This document shows, one piece after another, positions 25,208-34,161 of a stretch of DNA of 43,002 bases; the first letter of the stretch is position 1, and every line of letters begins with the position of its first letter. Location: contig SSGN01000089.1 of the NCBI GenBank assembly GCA_008016945.1, positions 1 to 43,002 of the forward strand. The letters run 5' to 3'. This DNA is from Flavobacteriales bacterium. GTDB taxonomy: Bacteria > Bacteroidota > Bacteroidia > Flavobacteriales > PHOS-HE28. The notes under the pieces are model-generated. The model did not search any database and was not told the origin of the DNA. It saw nothing but the letters and a program-made list of their open reading frames with translations. The translations under genes were made by a program, and so were the position numbers.

Positions 25208-26173
25208 TTAGAACTTGGCACGGGACTTCCGGCCCACGCGTTTGTTCCCGCGCATCCAGTTGTACCGCTGGCGATAGAAGTTGGATTGACCGCGAAGCAC
25301 GTAGCTGTACGTAAGGGTCAGCGTCAAGTAGCTATCGTTGTGGGTGGGGTCCCCGCGTTGGTTCTCCTTCTTTGCAGAAGGGCCAGGCGTATCGTGGTAG
25401 CCATAGTTGTAGATCGAGGGCACATCCACACCAGCGGGTACCAAGGGACGTTGATCGTACAATTGGAAAGCAACACCACTGCGGCCATCGGGCAGCGCAT
25501 CCGGGTCCTTATACGTGGTGCTCACATCGTCGATGTAATCGCTGAAGGTGGTGCGCCACCCCAGGTCCATACCGAAGCGGTGCCGACGGCGTTGGGTGAA
25601 GTGGAAGCCGATCCCCACGGGTACAGAGACGCCGATGGACGAATAGTCCACCAGTTCGGTGCGCATGGAACGCAGTGCGTAGAATTCCCCTTCCCGATTG
25701 ACCTGGCCTTTGGGGCTGCTGTAGTACGCAGCGATGCCCACATAACCGAACAGGCGGAAATCCAACCGATAACGACCACGGCCACCGAGATCGTTGTCTT
25801 GGAAGATCGTGAACTCCGGACGCAGGTACCACTCCAGCATATCGTTCCGGAAGTTCAGGTTCCGACCCCGACGAGGGCGGTAGGTGGACAACTCGTCCGC
25901 ACCTTGCACCCGCAGGTACAACAGGCCCGTGTTCACCGAGATCAAGCGGTTGATCTTCCGACGTGCGAAACCACCCACGGCCCACCGCGTTTGGCTCAAC
26001 TTCATATCCCAAACGAAGTCGCGGCGTGGTTGGTTGGTACCCCCCATCTCACCCAAGTAGTTCGCCCCACCCAGGTGCATGCCGAAATCCCATGCATATT
26101 GGGCTGAGGCCGTGCTACCGATCAGGGTACACGCTCCGATGAGGATGGAGTTGCGTAGTGTTCTCAGGCTCAT
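25208..26173 (-). CDS. DUF6089-type outer membrane beta-barrel protein
   Basis: A 321-residue protein with signal peptide MSLRTLRNSILIGACTLIGS to about residue 24 (AQ). The mature part has alternating aromatic beta-strands of an outer membrane barrel. Family-like motifs: FGMHLGGANYLGEMGG near the N-terminus, RGRNLNFRNDMLEWYLRPEF, LFGYVGIAAYYSSPKG, and DLGWRTTFSDYIDDVSTTY, matching the DUF6089 pattern of Bacteroidota. Start ATG 26173 is preferred over GTG 26188 (five codons earlier) because it gives a clean signal peptide. Its -7 box lies 31 bases upstream and a terminator follows, so it is a single-gene unit. Exact role is not established for the family. Confidence 0.83.
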   Translation of the reverse strand: MSLRTLRNSILIGACTLIGSTASAQYAWDFGMHLGGANYLGEMGGTNQPRRDFVWDMKLSQTRWAVGGFARRKINRLISVNTGLLYLRVQGADELSTYRPRRGRNLNFRNDMLEWYLRPEFTIFQDNDLGGRGRYRLDFRLFGYVGIAAYYSSPKGQVNREGEFYALRSMRTELVDYSSIGVSVPVGIGFHFTQRRRHRFGMDLGWRTTFSDYIDDVSTTYKDPDALPDGRSGVAFQLYDQRPLVPAGVDVPSIYNYGYHDTPGPSAKKENQRGDPTHNDSYLTLTLTYSYVLRGQSNFYRQRYNWMRGNKRVGRKSRAKF

Positions 26174-26204
26174 GGCGTTCAATGGCACTCCTCATGCCGA
26201 AGGG

Positions 26205-26212
26205 CAAACTTA
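26205..26212 (-). promoter_or_regulatory. -7 box of the DUF6089 gene
   Basis: TAAGTTTG on the minus strand is a perfect TAnnTTTG match, 31 bases before ATG 26173. No good -33 element at standard spacing. Confidence 0.6.
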
Positions 26213-26307
26213 ACAAAGATCCCAAACCACCATCCCGTTGGTCGATAAGGATATCAACATTGCGGACCGAACGCAGTTGAACAACGGCGAATAGGCCCGG
26301 GTCGGGT

Positions 26308-26315
26308 AGTTTTGC
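26308..26315 (+). promoter_or_regulatory. -7 box of the nitronate monooxygenase gene
   Basis: TAGTTTTG is a perfect TAnnTTTG match with 11 bases to ATG 26327, giving a very short 5' leader. A TTG at 26312 inside the box is not a credible start codon. Confidence 0.65.
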
Positions 26316-26326
26316 ACCCGATCAAG

Positions 26327-27289
26327 ATGCTTCATACGCAGCGGGTAACAGAGTTGTTCGGGGTGCGGTACCCCATCGTTCAGGCCGGGATGATCTGGTG
26401 TTCAGGCTGGCGCCTGGCCTCGGCGGTGAGCAAGGCCGGCGGCCTGGGCGTCATCGGCTCGGGCTCCATGTACCCCGAGGTGCTGAAAGAGCATATCCGC
26501 AAGTACAAACTAGCCTGCAACGAACCTTTCGCCGTGAACGTACCCATGCTCTACCCGGACGTGGAACGGCACATGGCCACCATCATGGAGGAGGAGGTGC
26601 CCATCGTGATCACCTCGGCGGGCAACCCGGCCACCTGGACACGCCGGTTGAAGGATGCCGGGCACACCGTGGTGCACGTGGTCAGTAGCGTGAAGTTCGC
26701 ATTGCGTGCCCAGGATGCCGGAGTGGATGCCGTGGTGGCCGAAGGCTTCGAGGCCGGAGGGCATAATGGTCGCGAGGAGACCACCACCATGGTGTTGGTG
26801 CCCATGGTGGCCGATGCGCTTTCCATTCCGGTGATCGCTGCCGGAGGCATCGCCAGTGGAAGAGCCATGCTGGCGGCCATGTGCCTGGGTGCCGAAGGAG
26901 TCCAGGTCGGCAGTCGGTTCGTATGTGCCCAGGAGTCTTCGGCCCACGAAGCTTTCAAGCAGGAGGTGGTGAGGGCAGGGGAAGGGTGTACTACACTTAC
27001 GCTCAAGGAGTTGGCGCCTGTGAGATTGTTGCATAATCCGTTCTTCACGAAGGTGCGGGAGGCCTACGGGAAAGGCGCGTCGGTGGATGACCTGAAGGCG
27101 CTGCTCGGCCGTGCCCGTGCCAAGCGCGGCATGTTCGAGGGCGACCTGGTCGAAGGCGAACTGGAGATCGGCCAGGTCAGTGCGACCATCGACCGCATAC
27201 AGCCTGCGGCCGAGATCATCGAGGAGATCATGGCGGAGTATCGCCAGGAGCTGGAGCGGTTGGTACAAGACACGAAAGCCTGCCACTGA
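26327..27289 (+). CDS. Nitronate monooxygenase / 2-nitropropane dioxygenase family
   Basis: A 320-residue FMN-dependent TIM-barrel enzyme that oxidises nitronates, cytoplasmic. Motifs: YPIVQAGMIWCSGWRLASAV at the N-terminus, GGLGVIGSGSM, NVPM, VVHVVSSVKFALRAQDAGVDAVVAEG with EAGGHNG (H146, the candidate catalytic His), IPVIAAGGIASGRAM for phosphate binding of FMN, and GAEGVQVGSRFVCAQES. The same fold occurs in FabK enoyl-ACP reductase II, so an enoyl reductase role is an alternative. ATG 26327 was chosen because upstream in-frame codons overlap the -7 box. The next gene follows immediately. Confidence 0.87.
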   Translation: MLHTQRVTELFGVRYPIVQAGMIWCSGWRLASAVSKAGGLGVIGSGSMYPEVLKEHIRKYKLACNEPFAVNVPMLYPDVERHMATIMEEEVPIVITSAGNPATWTRRLKDAGHTVVHVVSSVKFALRAQDAGVDAVVAEGFEAGGHNGREETTTMVLVPMVADALSIPVIAAGGIASGRAMLAAMCLGAEGVQVGSRFVCAQESSAHEAFKQEVVRAGEGCTTLTLKELAPVRLLHNPFFTKVREAYGKGASVDDLKALLGRARAKRGMFEGDLVEGELEIGQVSATIDRIQPAAEIIEEIMAEYRQELERLVQDTKACH

Positions 27290-27340
27290 GTGTTCGATCG
27301 TCGGCAACAAAACCAGCCACTTCTTCGTCTTTCATCCGTG

Positions 27341-29425
27341 GTGCGTTTTTTCCATAGCCGGTGGTCGGTGTTGATCATAGGTGTGGGCCTTGGGTTCCTC
27401 CGGCCGTACGTGGCGTTGGCCACGCTCCCGCCAACCGATGTGCGGTGTGCATCGGTGGCACAGAACGGCCAGGTCACCATCACCTGGTCGCCACCGGCCG
27501 ATCCTCTCGGCGAGTTCGATCACTATCAGGTGTATAGTGCGATGTCCGCCACGGGGCCGTTCCTTCCAGTGGGCACCTTGCCTACGTTGGCGAGCTCATC
27601 CTTCACCGATCCGCTGGCCGATGGCCGCGTAGGGCCTGTGTTCTACTACCTCACCACGGTGACCAACGCGGTACCAGGGCAGGAATCCCTACCCGGCGAC
27701 ACGGTATCCACCATCCATGCACAGGTTTTCCAAAGCACACCGTTGGGGAGTGCGGATATCGCGTGGAACCATCTGGCCGTTCCCGCCGCCGCCGCCGCCG
27801 ATAGCTTCACCGTATGGATGGAGTACCCGGTAGGTACCCTCCAGCGGATCGCCACCGTGGCAGGCGACCACTTCGCACACCGGCACGAGATCTCCATCTG
27901 CGAGGATTCGCTCACTTTCCACATCCGACGGGAAGGTCCGGGGTGCACCTCGGTGAGCAATTGGGCCGGTGATGTGTTCCGTGATGTCACGCCACCCTCC
28001 ACCCCGGTGATGGCCTTGGTGTCTGTCGATACCAGTGCCGCTGGTGCTGGATTGACCACGGTGCACTGGGTCCCGAGCCCGCAGCCCGATACCGATGGTT
28101 ATATCATCGTGTTCAACGCACCGGGAGGCCCGGCTATCATAGACACGGTGTGGGGCTGGGGCAGCAATAGTTACGAATGGGGCGATGCCACCCCTTGGAT
28201 GGGGCCGGAGTCCTATTCCGTTGCGGCTTTCGATACCTGCATGACAGGGGTTCCACCAAGCCCGAATACCAGTGCCACACAGCCTTTTCACACCACGCTC
28301 TTTCTGGAGCACACGTACGACCCATGCGCCGGTGCGGTGACCTTGAGCTGGACCCCTTATGTCGGCTGGCCGGTACAGGAGTACACCGTATACGTCCAAA
28401 TGGATGCCGGACCATGGGCCTCCGTACAGGTGGTGGGGGCAGGGAGTTCCACCGCACGGATCAGCGTGGCCCAATTCCACACCTATTGCTTCGCGGTCGT
28501 GGCCACCCAGGGGGGCGGACTGCCCAACTCCATGTCCAACCGCATTTGCGTGTTCACCGACCATCCGGGCCTGCCGGGGTTCAACTACCTGCGCACGGTC
28601 ACCGTTACGGGCGCACAGGAGATCACCGTGGTGGATAGCGTGGATGCCATGGCCTTGGTGAGGGGGTACCGGATCGAGCGCTCGAAGAACGGCGCACCCT
28701 TCGTGGAGGTCGCATTCCTGGTCGCAGGCGGGGCGAGCGTGATCACCTATGTGGATACCGACGTGGAACCCGGCACCACGGGGTACCGGTACAGGGTGGT
28801 GGTGGTGGATGATTGTGGCCACGATGCGCTCATCAGCAACACGGGTTCCAGCATCGTTCTCACGGCCACCCCGGACCTTCACGGGGTGAATACTTTGGCA
28901 TGGAACGGATACCAGCAATGGAATGGCGCCGTGGGTGGCTATACCATCTATCGTCGGATCGGCCAGGGGCCGGAGCAGGTGTTGCAGGTGGCGCCCCCTG
29001 CGCCGTGGACCATGGCGGATGATGTGAGCATGTACAGCACCGTTTCGGGTCTATTCTGCTATCGAGTGGAGGCATTCGAGGTGGGCGATCCGTCGGGGAT
29101 CGATGCGGTGTCCAGCAGTAACGAAGCCTGTGCGGTGCAGGAGGAGCTCCTGTACATACCCAACGCCTTCGTCCTGGGGGGGTACAACCCGATCTTCAGG
29201 CCGGTCCTCTCCAACGCCAACGTCGCCACCTACGAGCTTTCCATCATCAACCGATGGGGGCAGGTCATCTGGACCACCACCGATCCGCACCAGGGGTGGG
29301 ATGGCACGGCCGGTGGGCGGCAGGTACCCTTGGGGGTCTATGCCTATTACTGCAGGTTCCGCAATGGTGAAGGGCGCGAGCTGGAGGAACGGGGGACCGT
29401 GACCATGCTCACCGCGCTGGAATGA
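27341..29425 (+). CDS. Large secreted protein with type B gliding-motility sorting domain
   Basis: About 694 residues from GTG 27341, giving signal peptide RFFHSRWSVLIIGVGLGFL...ALA; GTG 27290 (711 residues), directly after the previous stop, is also possible. The body holds repeated fibronectin-III-like or Ig-like segments of about 90-100 residues (VTITWSPPADPLGEFDHYQV, LTTVHWVPSPQPDTDGYII, VTLSWTPYVGWPVQEYTVYV, VNTLAWNGYQQWNGAVGGYTIY). The last ~90 residues match the CHU_C/type B sorting domain of T9SS: YIPNAFVLGGYNPIFRPV, ELSIINRWGQVIW, GWDGTAGGRQVPLGVYAY. Likely exported to the cell surface or medium; ligand unknown. Confidence 0.82.
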   Translation: MRFFHSRWSVLIIGVGLGFLRPYVALATLPPTDVRCASVAQNGQVTITWSPPADPLGEFDHYQVYSAMSATGPFLPVGTLPTLASSSFTDPLADGRVGPVFYYLTTVTNAVPGQESLPGDTVSTIHAQVFQSTPLGSADIAWNHLAVPAAAAADSFTVWMEYPVGTLQRIATVAGDHFAHRHEISICEDSLTFHIRREGPGCTSVSNWAGDVFRDVTPPSTPVMALVSVDTSAAGAGLTTVHWVPSPQPDTDGYIIVFNAPGGPAIIDTVWGWGSNSYEWGDATPWMGPESYSVAAFDTCMTGVPPSPNTSATQPFHTTLFLEHTYDPCAGAVTLSWTPYVGWPVQEYTVYVQMDAGPWASVQVVGAGSSTARISVAQFHTYCFAVVATQGGGLPNSMSNRICVFTDHPGLPGFNYLRTVTVTGAQEITVVDSVDAMALVRGYRIERSKNGAPFVEVAFLVAGGASVITYVDTDVEPGTTGYRYRVVVVDDCGHDALISNTGSSIVLTATPDLHGVNTLAWNGYQQWNGAVGGYTIYRRIGQGPEQVLQVAPPAPWTMADDVSMYSTVSGLFCYRVEAFEVGDPSGIDAVSSSNEACAVQEELLYIPNAFVLGGYNPIFRPVLSNANVATYELSIINRWGQVIWTTTDPHQGWDGTAGGRQVPLGVYAYYCRFRNGEGRELEERGTVTMLTALE

Positions 29426-29435
29426 ACCACTGCCG

Positions 29436-29443
29436 TACCTTTG
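29436..29443 (+). promoter_or_regulatory. -7 box of guaB
   Basis: TACCTTTG is a perfect TAnnTTTG match. It ends only 3 bases before ATG 29447, so transcription would start at or about the start codon and the guaB mRNA would be leaderless. Confidence 0.65.
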
Positions 29444-29446
29444 TGC

Positions 29447-30970
29447 ATGGAACGTTCAACGGCAGCACCGCACAAGAAGTCTCTACAGTCCGTTTCGTCC
29501 AATGGGACCGCCGGAAAGATCATCGGCGAAGGGCTGACCTACGATGATGTACTCCTGATCCCAGCGTACAGCGAAGTGCTGCCACGCGAGGTGGACATCC
29601 GTTCATGGTTCACGCGCAACATCCAGTTGAATGTCCCGGTGGTATCGGCCGCTATGGATACGGTGACCGGGGCCGAACTTGCGATCGCGATCGCTCAACA
29701 GGGCGGTATCGGGGTCATCCATAAGAACCAGACCATCGCCGCCCAAGCGGCCGAGGTCCGTCGGGTGAAGCGCTCGGAGAGCGGCATGATCCTCGATCCG
29801 GTGAAGCTGGACGAGAAGGCCCAGGTCGTGGATGCCTTGAAGCTCATGGCCGAGCACAAGATCGGAGGGATCCCCGTGGTGAACGCTCAGGACCGTCTGG
29901 TGGGTATCGTCACCAACCGCGACCTGCGTTTCGAGAAGGTGATGCAGCGGCCCGTGGCCGAGGTGATGACCAAGGAACGCATCATCACCGCCCAGCCACA
30001 GACCACCATGGCGCAGGCCGAAGAGATCCTACAGGAGTACAAGATCGAGAAGCTGCCGGTGGTCGATCCCGATGGGAAGCTCGTCGGATTGATCACCTAC
30101 AAGGACATCATCAAGTTGAAACAGCGGCCCAATGCCTGCAAGGATCGGTTGGGAAGGCTGCGTGTGGCGGCCGCGGTGGGGGTCACCCGCGATACCATGG
30201 AACGGGCGAAGGCCTTGGTGGACGCAGGCGTGGATGCGCTTGTGATCGATACCGCACATGGCCATAGCAAAGGAGTGGTGGACATGCTGCGCGAAGTGAA
30301 GCGGCAGCTGCCCGGGGTGGATGTGATCGTGGGCAACGTGGCTACCGCCGCTGCCGCCCTCGCATTGGTCGAGGCCGGTGCCGATGCGGTGAAAGTGGGG
30401 ATCGGGCCAGGCAGCATCTGCACCACCCGCGTCATCGCCGGGGTAGGCGTGCCCCAGTTGACGGCCGTGCTGGATTGTGCCGCGGCGTTGGAAGGCACGG
30501 GAGTTCCGGTCATTGCCGATGGCGGCGTTCGCTACACGGGCGACATCGTGAAGGCCATGGCCGCAGGAGCGGGCTCCGTCATGATCGGCAGCATGTTCGC
30601 CGGGGTGGAGGAGAGCCCGGGCGAAACGGTGATCTACGAAGGCCGTCGGTTCAAGACCTACCGGGGCATGGGAAGCATTGAAGCCATGCAACAAGGAAGC
30701 AAGGATCGCTACTTCCAGGATGCCGAGGACGATATCAAGAAACTCGTGCCGGAAGGCATCAGCGGCCGTGTGCCGTACAAGGGGAGATTGGACGAGGTCG
30801 TTCACCAACTGGTCGGTGGGCTCCGTGCGGGCATGGGATACTGCGGGGCGAGCGATATGGAGGCCTTGAAGAAGGCGTGCTTCATCAGGATCACCTCCGC
30901 AGGGGTCCGCGAAAGCCATCCGCACGATGTTCATATCACCCGCGAAGCCCCGAACTACTCCAACCGCTGA
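29447..30970 (+). CDS. guaB: Inosine-5'-monophosphate dehydrogenase
   Basis: A 507-residue enzyme that oxidises IMP to XMP with NAD+, the committed step to guanine nucleotides. Order: [18 protein letters not shown] near the N-terminus, [11 protein letters not shown], two CBS domains (about 110-230, including [16 protein letters not shown] and [17 protein letters not shown]), VIDTAHGHS, then the catalytic loop [12 protein letters not shown] with C325, [20 protein letters not shown], the flap [10 protein letters not shown], and VPYKG. All catalytic elements are present. ATG 29447 lies 3 bases after the -7 box; a TTG two codons earlier is inside the box. The ~20-residue N-terminal extension before IIGEGL is not conserved. 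It stands alone in its own unit. Confidence 0.96.
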   Translation: MERSTAAPHKKSLQSVSSNGTAGKIIGEGLTYDDVLLIPAYSEVLPREVDIRSWFTRNIQLNVPVVSAAMDTVTGAELAIAIAQQGGIGVIHKNQTIAAQAAEVRRVKRSESGMILDPVKLDEKAQVVDALKLMAEHKIGGIPVVNAQDRLVGIVTNRDLRFEKVMQRPVAEVMTKERIITAQPQTTMAQAEEILQEYKIEKLPVVDPDGKLVGLITYKDIIKLKQRPNACKDRLGRLRVAAAVGVTRDTMERAKALVDAGVDALVIDTAHGHSKGVVDMLREVKRQLPGVDVIVGNVATAAAALALVEAGADAVKVGIGPGSICTTRVIAGVGVPQLTAVLDCAAALEGTGVPVIADGGVRYTGDIVKAMAAGAGSVMIGSMFAGVEESPGETVIYEGRRFKTYRGMGSIEAMQQGSKDRYFQDAEDDIKKLVPEGISGRVPYKGRLDEVVHQLVGGLRAGMGYCGASDMEALKKACFIRITSAGVRESHPHDVHITREAPNYSNR

Positions 30971-31064
30971 CCATCGGACCAGCGATCCATGGCACTTGCG
31001 GATTGGGGAGGTGCTTCGATCAAATTAACGTCCTGAACAACCGAGCGTTGCACGGTTGAACGGT

Positions 31065-31072
31065 TACATTTG
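31065..31072 (+). promoter_or_regulatory. -7 box of the prolyl isomerase operon
   Basis: TACATTTG is a perfect TAnnTTTG match, 48 bases before ATG 31121. TTG at 31048-31050 lies 14 bases upstream, shorter than usual for a -33 element. Confidence 0.65.
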
Positions 31073-31120
31073 CGTCCCTTCGACCGGCTCGATCCGCCGG
31101 GCGGGGATCATCACGTGAAC

Positions 31121-33280
31121 ATGGAACGTATCTATCGCAATTGTGCTGCCATCGTGCTGATGGGCAGTATCGTGTTGGGTGCCCAGGCACAAACGACATC
31201 CACCGATCCGGTGATCATGAACGTGGATGGAAAGCCCGTGCTCCGCAGTGAGTTCGAGGCCATCTACAAGAAGAACAACAAGGACGCGCCGGTGACCAAG
31301 GAGGCCTTGGATGAATACCTGGACCTTTTCATCAATTACAAGTTGAAGGTCCGCGAAGCCGAAGCGTTGGGCATGGATACCATCGGCAAGTTCAAGACCG
31401 AACTGGATGGCTATCGCAAACAACTGGCACGTCCGTACCTGATCGATCGGGAACTGAACGATGCGTTGATGAAGGAGGCCTACGCACGCATGCAGGAAGA
31501 GGTGCGGGCGGCACACATCCTGGTGCAAGTGGATGCCGAAGCTTCCCCCGAGGATTCGCTCGCGGCATGGAAACGGATCAACGTGTTGCGGGACCGGGTG
31601 GTGAAAGGTGAGGACTTCGCCTCGGTGGCCAAAGGCCCCGGAGGCTCAGACGATCCCAGTGCCGCCAAGAACGGCGGTGATCTCGGCTGGTTCAGTGCCC
31701 TGCAGATGGTGTATCCCTTCGAGACCGCGGCATACAAGACCCAGGTGGGCGAAGTGAGCAAGCCGGTGCGCACCCGGTTCGGTTACCACATCATCAAGGT
31801 CGCCGACCGGCGCACGGCGCGGGGGCAGGTGAAGGTGGCCCATATCATGATGCGCAGCACGGATCAGGATAGCCCGGAGAAGCGCGCCACGGTCGAAAGC
31901 CGTATCCGCGAGGTGCACGCACAGATCGTGGGGGGCAAACTCCCCTTCAACGATGCCGCGCTCAAATACAGCGAGGACGAAAGCTCCAACACCAAGGGTG
32001 GTGAGCTCCCCATGTTCGGGACCGGCAAGATGATCGAGGAGTTCGAGGATGCCTCCTTCGCGCTCCAGAACGTGGGCGATATCTCGGCCCCGGTCCATTC
32101 CCGCTACGGTTGGCACATCATCCGCCTGGTGGAGAAGCAGCCACTCGCTTCGTTCGAGGCGACCAAGTCCGAACTGAAGAACAAGATCGCACGCGACAGC
32201 AGGGCGGAGATCACACAGCAAGCCTTCATCGCCCGCTTGCGTTCAGAGTACGGATACACCTCCTACCCGAAGAACGTAAGCGCCCTGCAGGCCTTGGTGG
32301 ATACCAACATCTTCAAGAAGGGTTCCGCCATCAGCGATACCCTGTTGCGGAAGAACATGGTCGAGGGGCCTGTCGAGTTGAAAGGTGTGAAGTACCGCCG
32401 CGAACTGCTCGGGGCGATCAAAGGGGGCAAGCTCCTCAACGTGAAGAGCCGCCAGTACGATGAGATGACCCAGACCATGGATGATACCGTGGTGGTGCGC
32501 ACCGTATCAGAAGGCTGGACCTACGATCGCAAGAAGGCGGAGAAACTCACCAAGCCGGTGTTCACCTTCAAGGGGGGCACCTATACCCAGAGGGATCTGC
32601 TCGACCATCTGGAGGCGCAACAGCGTCGCGAGCGGGTGATCCCCAAGGCCACCTACCTCAACGAACGTTTCGAGTCCATGGTGGATGAGCGGATCATGGC
32701 GTTCGAGGATGCGCACCTCGAAGAGAAGTACGCCGACTTCCGCCTCCTCATGAAGGAGTACCGTGATGGCATCCTCCTCTTCGAACTGACGGACCAGAAG
32801 GTATGGGGCAAAGCCGTACGAGATACCGCCGGGTTGGAAGCATACCACAGCGCCCATAAGGCCGACTTCGTGTGGGATACGCGCTACGAAGGCGACCTCT
32901 ATGTGTGTAGCAATACGCAGGTGGCCAAGCAGGTCCGGGGCCTGTTGGCCAAGGGCAAGCGGGGTGCCGACCTCACCAACGTGGTGAACAAGGTGGATCC
33001 GCTTGCGCTCACGATCGAGAGCGGCCTGTTCACCGCCGAGCAGAAGCCTTATCTGAAGGGCATCGTCAAGCCCGGTCTGCAGGCCGATCAGAAACTGGAC
33101 GACCGTGTCGTGGTGGCCGACATCAAAGGGGTGCGTGTGCCCGAACCCAAGACCTTGGAAGAGGCGCGTGGCCTCATCACCGCGGCGTACCAGGATGAAC
33201 TGGAGAAGAACTGGCTCAAGGAACTCCGCGCGAAGTACACCGTGAGCGTGGATCCGGACGTGCTCCATTCCATCAAGTGA
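31121..33280 (+). CDS. Periplasmic peptidyl-prolyl isomerase with two PpiC domains
   Basis: A 719-residue protein with signal peptide MERIYRNCAAIVLMGSIVLG...AQAQ, exported to the periplasm to help fold outer membrane and T9SS proteins. After a SurA-like N-terminal helical region (EFEAIYKKNNKD, LDEYLDLFINYKLKVREAE) come two parvulin domains, about 125-230 (AAHILVQVD, H132; NGGDLGWFSALQMVYPFE) and 236-345 (VAHIMMRSTD, H241; KGGELPMFGTGKMIEEFE). The large C-terminal half is unassigned and probably binds client proteins. ATG 31121 was chosen because it starts a good signal peptide after the -7 box. The stop overlaps the next GTG (GTGA). Confidence 0.88.
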   Translation: MERIYRNCAAIVLMGSIVLGAQAQTTSTDPVIMNVDGKPVLRSEFEAIYKKNNKDAPVTKEALDEYLDLFINYKLKVREAEALGMDTIGKFKTELDGYRKQLARPYLIDRELNDALMKEAYARMQEEVRAAHILVQVDAEASPEDSLAAWKRINVLRDRVVKGEDFASVAKGPGGSDDPSAAKNGGDLGWFSALQMVYPFETAAYKTQVGEVSKPVRTRFGYHIIKVADRRTARGQVKVAHIMMRSTDQDSPEKRATVESRIREVHAQIVGGKLPFNDAALKYSEDESSNTKGGELPMFGTGKMIEEFEDASFALQNVGDISAPVHSRYGWHIIRLVEKQPLASFEATKSELKNKIARDSRAEITQQAFIARLRSEYGYTSYPKNVSALQALVDTNIFKKGSAISDTLLRKNMVEGPVELKGVKYRRELLGAIKGGKLLNVKSRQYDEMTQTMDDTVVVRTVSEGWTYDRKKAEKLTKPVFTFKGGTYTQRDLLDHLEAQQRRERVIPKATYLNERFESMVDERIMAFEDAHLEEKYADFRLLMKEYRDGILLFELTDQKVWGKAVRDTAGLEAYHSAHKADFVWDTRYEGDLYVCSNTQVAKQVRGLLAKGKRGADLTNVVNKVDPLALTIESGLFTAEQKPYLKGIVKPGLQADQKLDDRVVVADIKGVRVPEPKTLEEARGLITAAYQDELEKNWLKELRAKYTVSVDPDVLHSIK

Positions 33281-34161
33281 GATACGGGGTGCGCAACTTC
33301 GGAGGGTCTCCGATGCCAGTAGGCATGGCGGTGGGCGTTGCTCTGGGGTGCGTTGCATGCGGCGGGGTCGACGACGGCTTGGAGCGACCGGTGGCCCGGG
33401 CCTACGATCAACTACTGTCCTGGAGCGACCTGCGCCAGGTGGTGCCCCTGGAGGCCACGGTCGCTGATAGCACCGCCATGGCCGATCAATACATCGAGGC
33501 CTGGTTGAAGCAGCAGGTGGTCTTGCATGTGGCGGAGCAGAACCTGGCCGCGGAACGGCTCGACATGGAAGCGCAGCTGGAGGATTACCGCAGGTCCCTG
33601 GTGATCTTCAACTACGAACAGGCGCTCGTGGAGCAGAAGCTGGACACCGTGGTGGACCTGGCCGAGGTGGAACGATACTACCAGGAGCACGAAGCCAACT
33701 TCGAGTTGAAGGAGACCATCATCCGGATGCGCTGGTTCAAGGTGAATGAGCTCGACAAACGGGAGCTCAGAAAGATGGAGGAACGTTTCCTGAGAGGCAC
33801 CGTGGACGACCTGCATGAACTGGAGTTGTGGCTCGCCAACAATGGCGTGTCCATCACCGATCGCACGCTGAGCTGGACACCGAGGTCCACGGCCATGGCG
33901 GAACTCGGCCTGCCAGCATCAGAGGCGGAGGCCGCTTTCACCAAGGAAGGGCGGCAGGTCATCCGGACCGATCACGGCGCCTGGTTCTACGATGTGGTCG
34001 AACTTCGCGCACAGAACAGCATCTCACCCATTGGCATGGTCCAGGCTGATATTCGTTCCATTTTGTTGAACCAACGCAAGATCCGGTTGATCGAGGACAT
34101 GCGTTCGACCATCTATTCCCAAGCGATCGAGAACAAGGATGTGGAAAGGATCGCTCAATAA
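33277..34161 (+). CDS. Probable lipoprotein, SurA-like without an isomerase domain
   Basis: A 294-residue protein. Start GTG 33277 overlaps the previous stop (GTGA); ATG 33313 is an alternative. The hydrophobic stretch GMAVGVALGCVACGG contains a lipobox-like ALGC (C25), consistent with lipidation. The rest is mainly helical and charged (VEQKLDTVVDLAEVERYYQE, FELKETIIRMRWFKVNELD), as in SurA N/C-domains, but there is no HILV or GGDLGW parvulin signature. In Bacteroidota a gene of this type commonly sits between two prolyl isomerases, so it probably acts with them as a chaperone; function unproven. It overlaps the next gene by 23 bases. Confidence 0.75.
   Translation: MRYGVRNFGGSPMPVGMAVGVALGCVACGGVDDGLERPVARAYDQLLSWSDLRQVVPLEATVADSTAMADQYIEAWLKQQVVLHVAEQNLAAERLDMEAQLEDYRRSLVIFNYEQALVEQKLDTVVDLAEVERYYQEHEANFELKETIIRMRWFKVNELDKRELRKMEERFLRGTVDDLHELELWLANNGVSITDRTLSWTPRSTAMAELGLPASEAEAAFTKEGRQVIRTDHGAWFYDVVELRAQNSISPIGMVQADIRSILLNQRKIRLIEDMRSTIYSQAIENKDVERIAQ

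Noticed and set aside
25070..26107. 345-residue plus-strand open frame opposite the DUF6089 gene
   Set aside because: It is the antisense shadow of a gene with signal peptide, promoter and terminator; its translation shows no family motifs.
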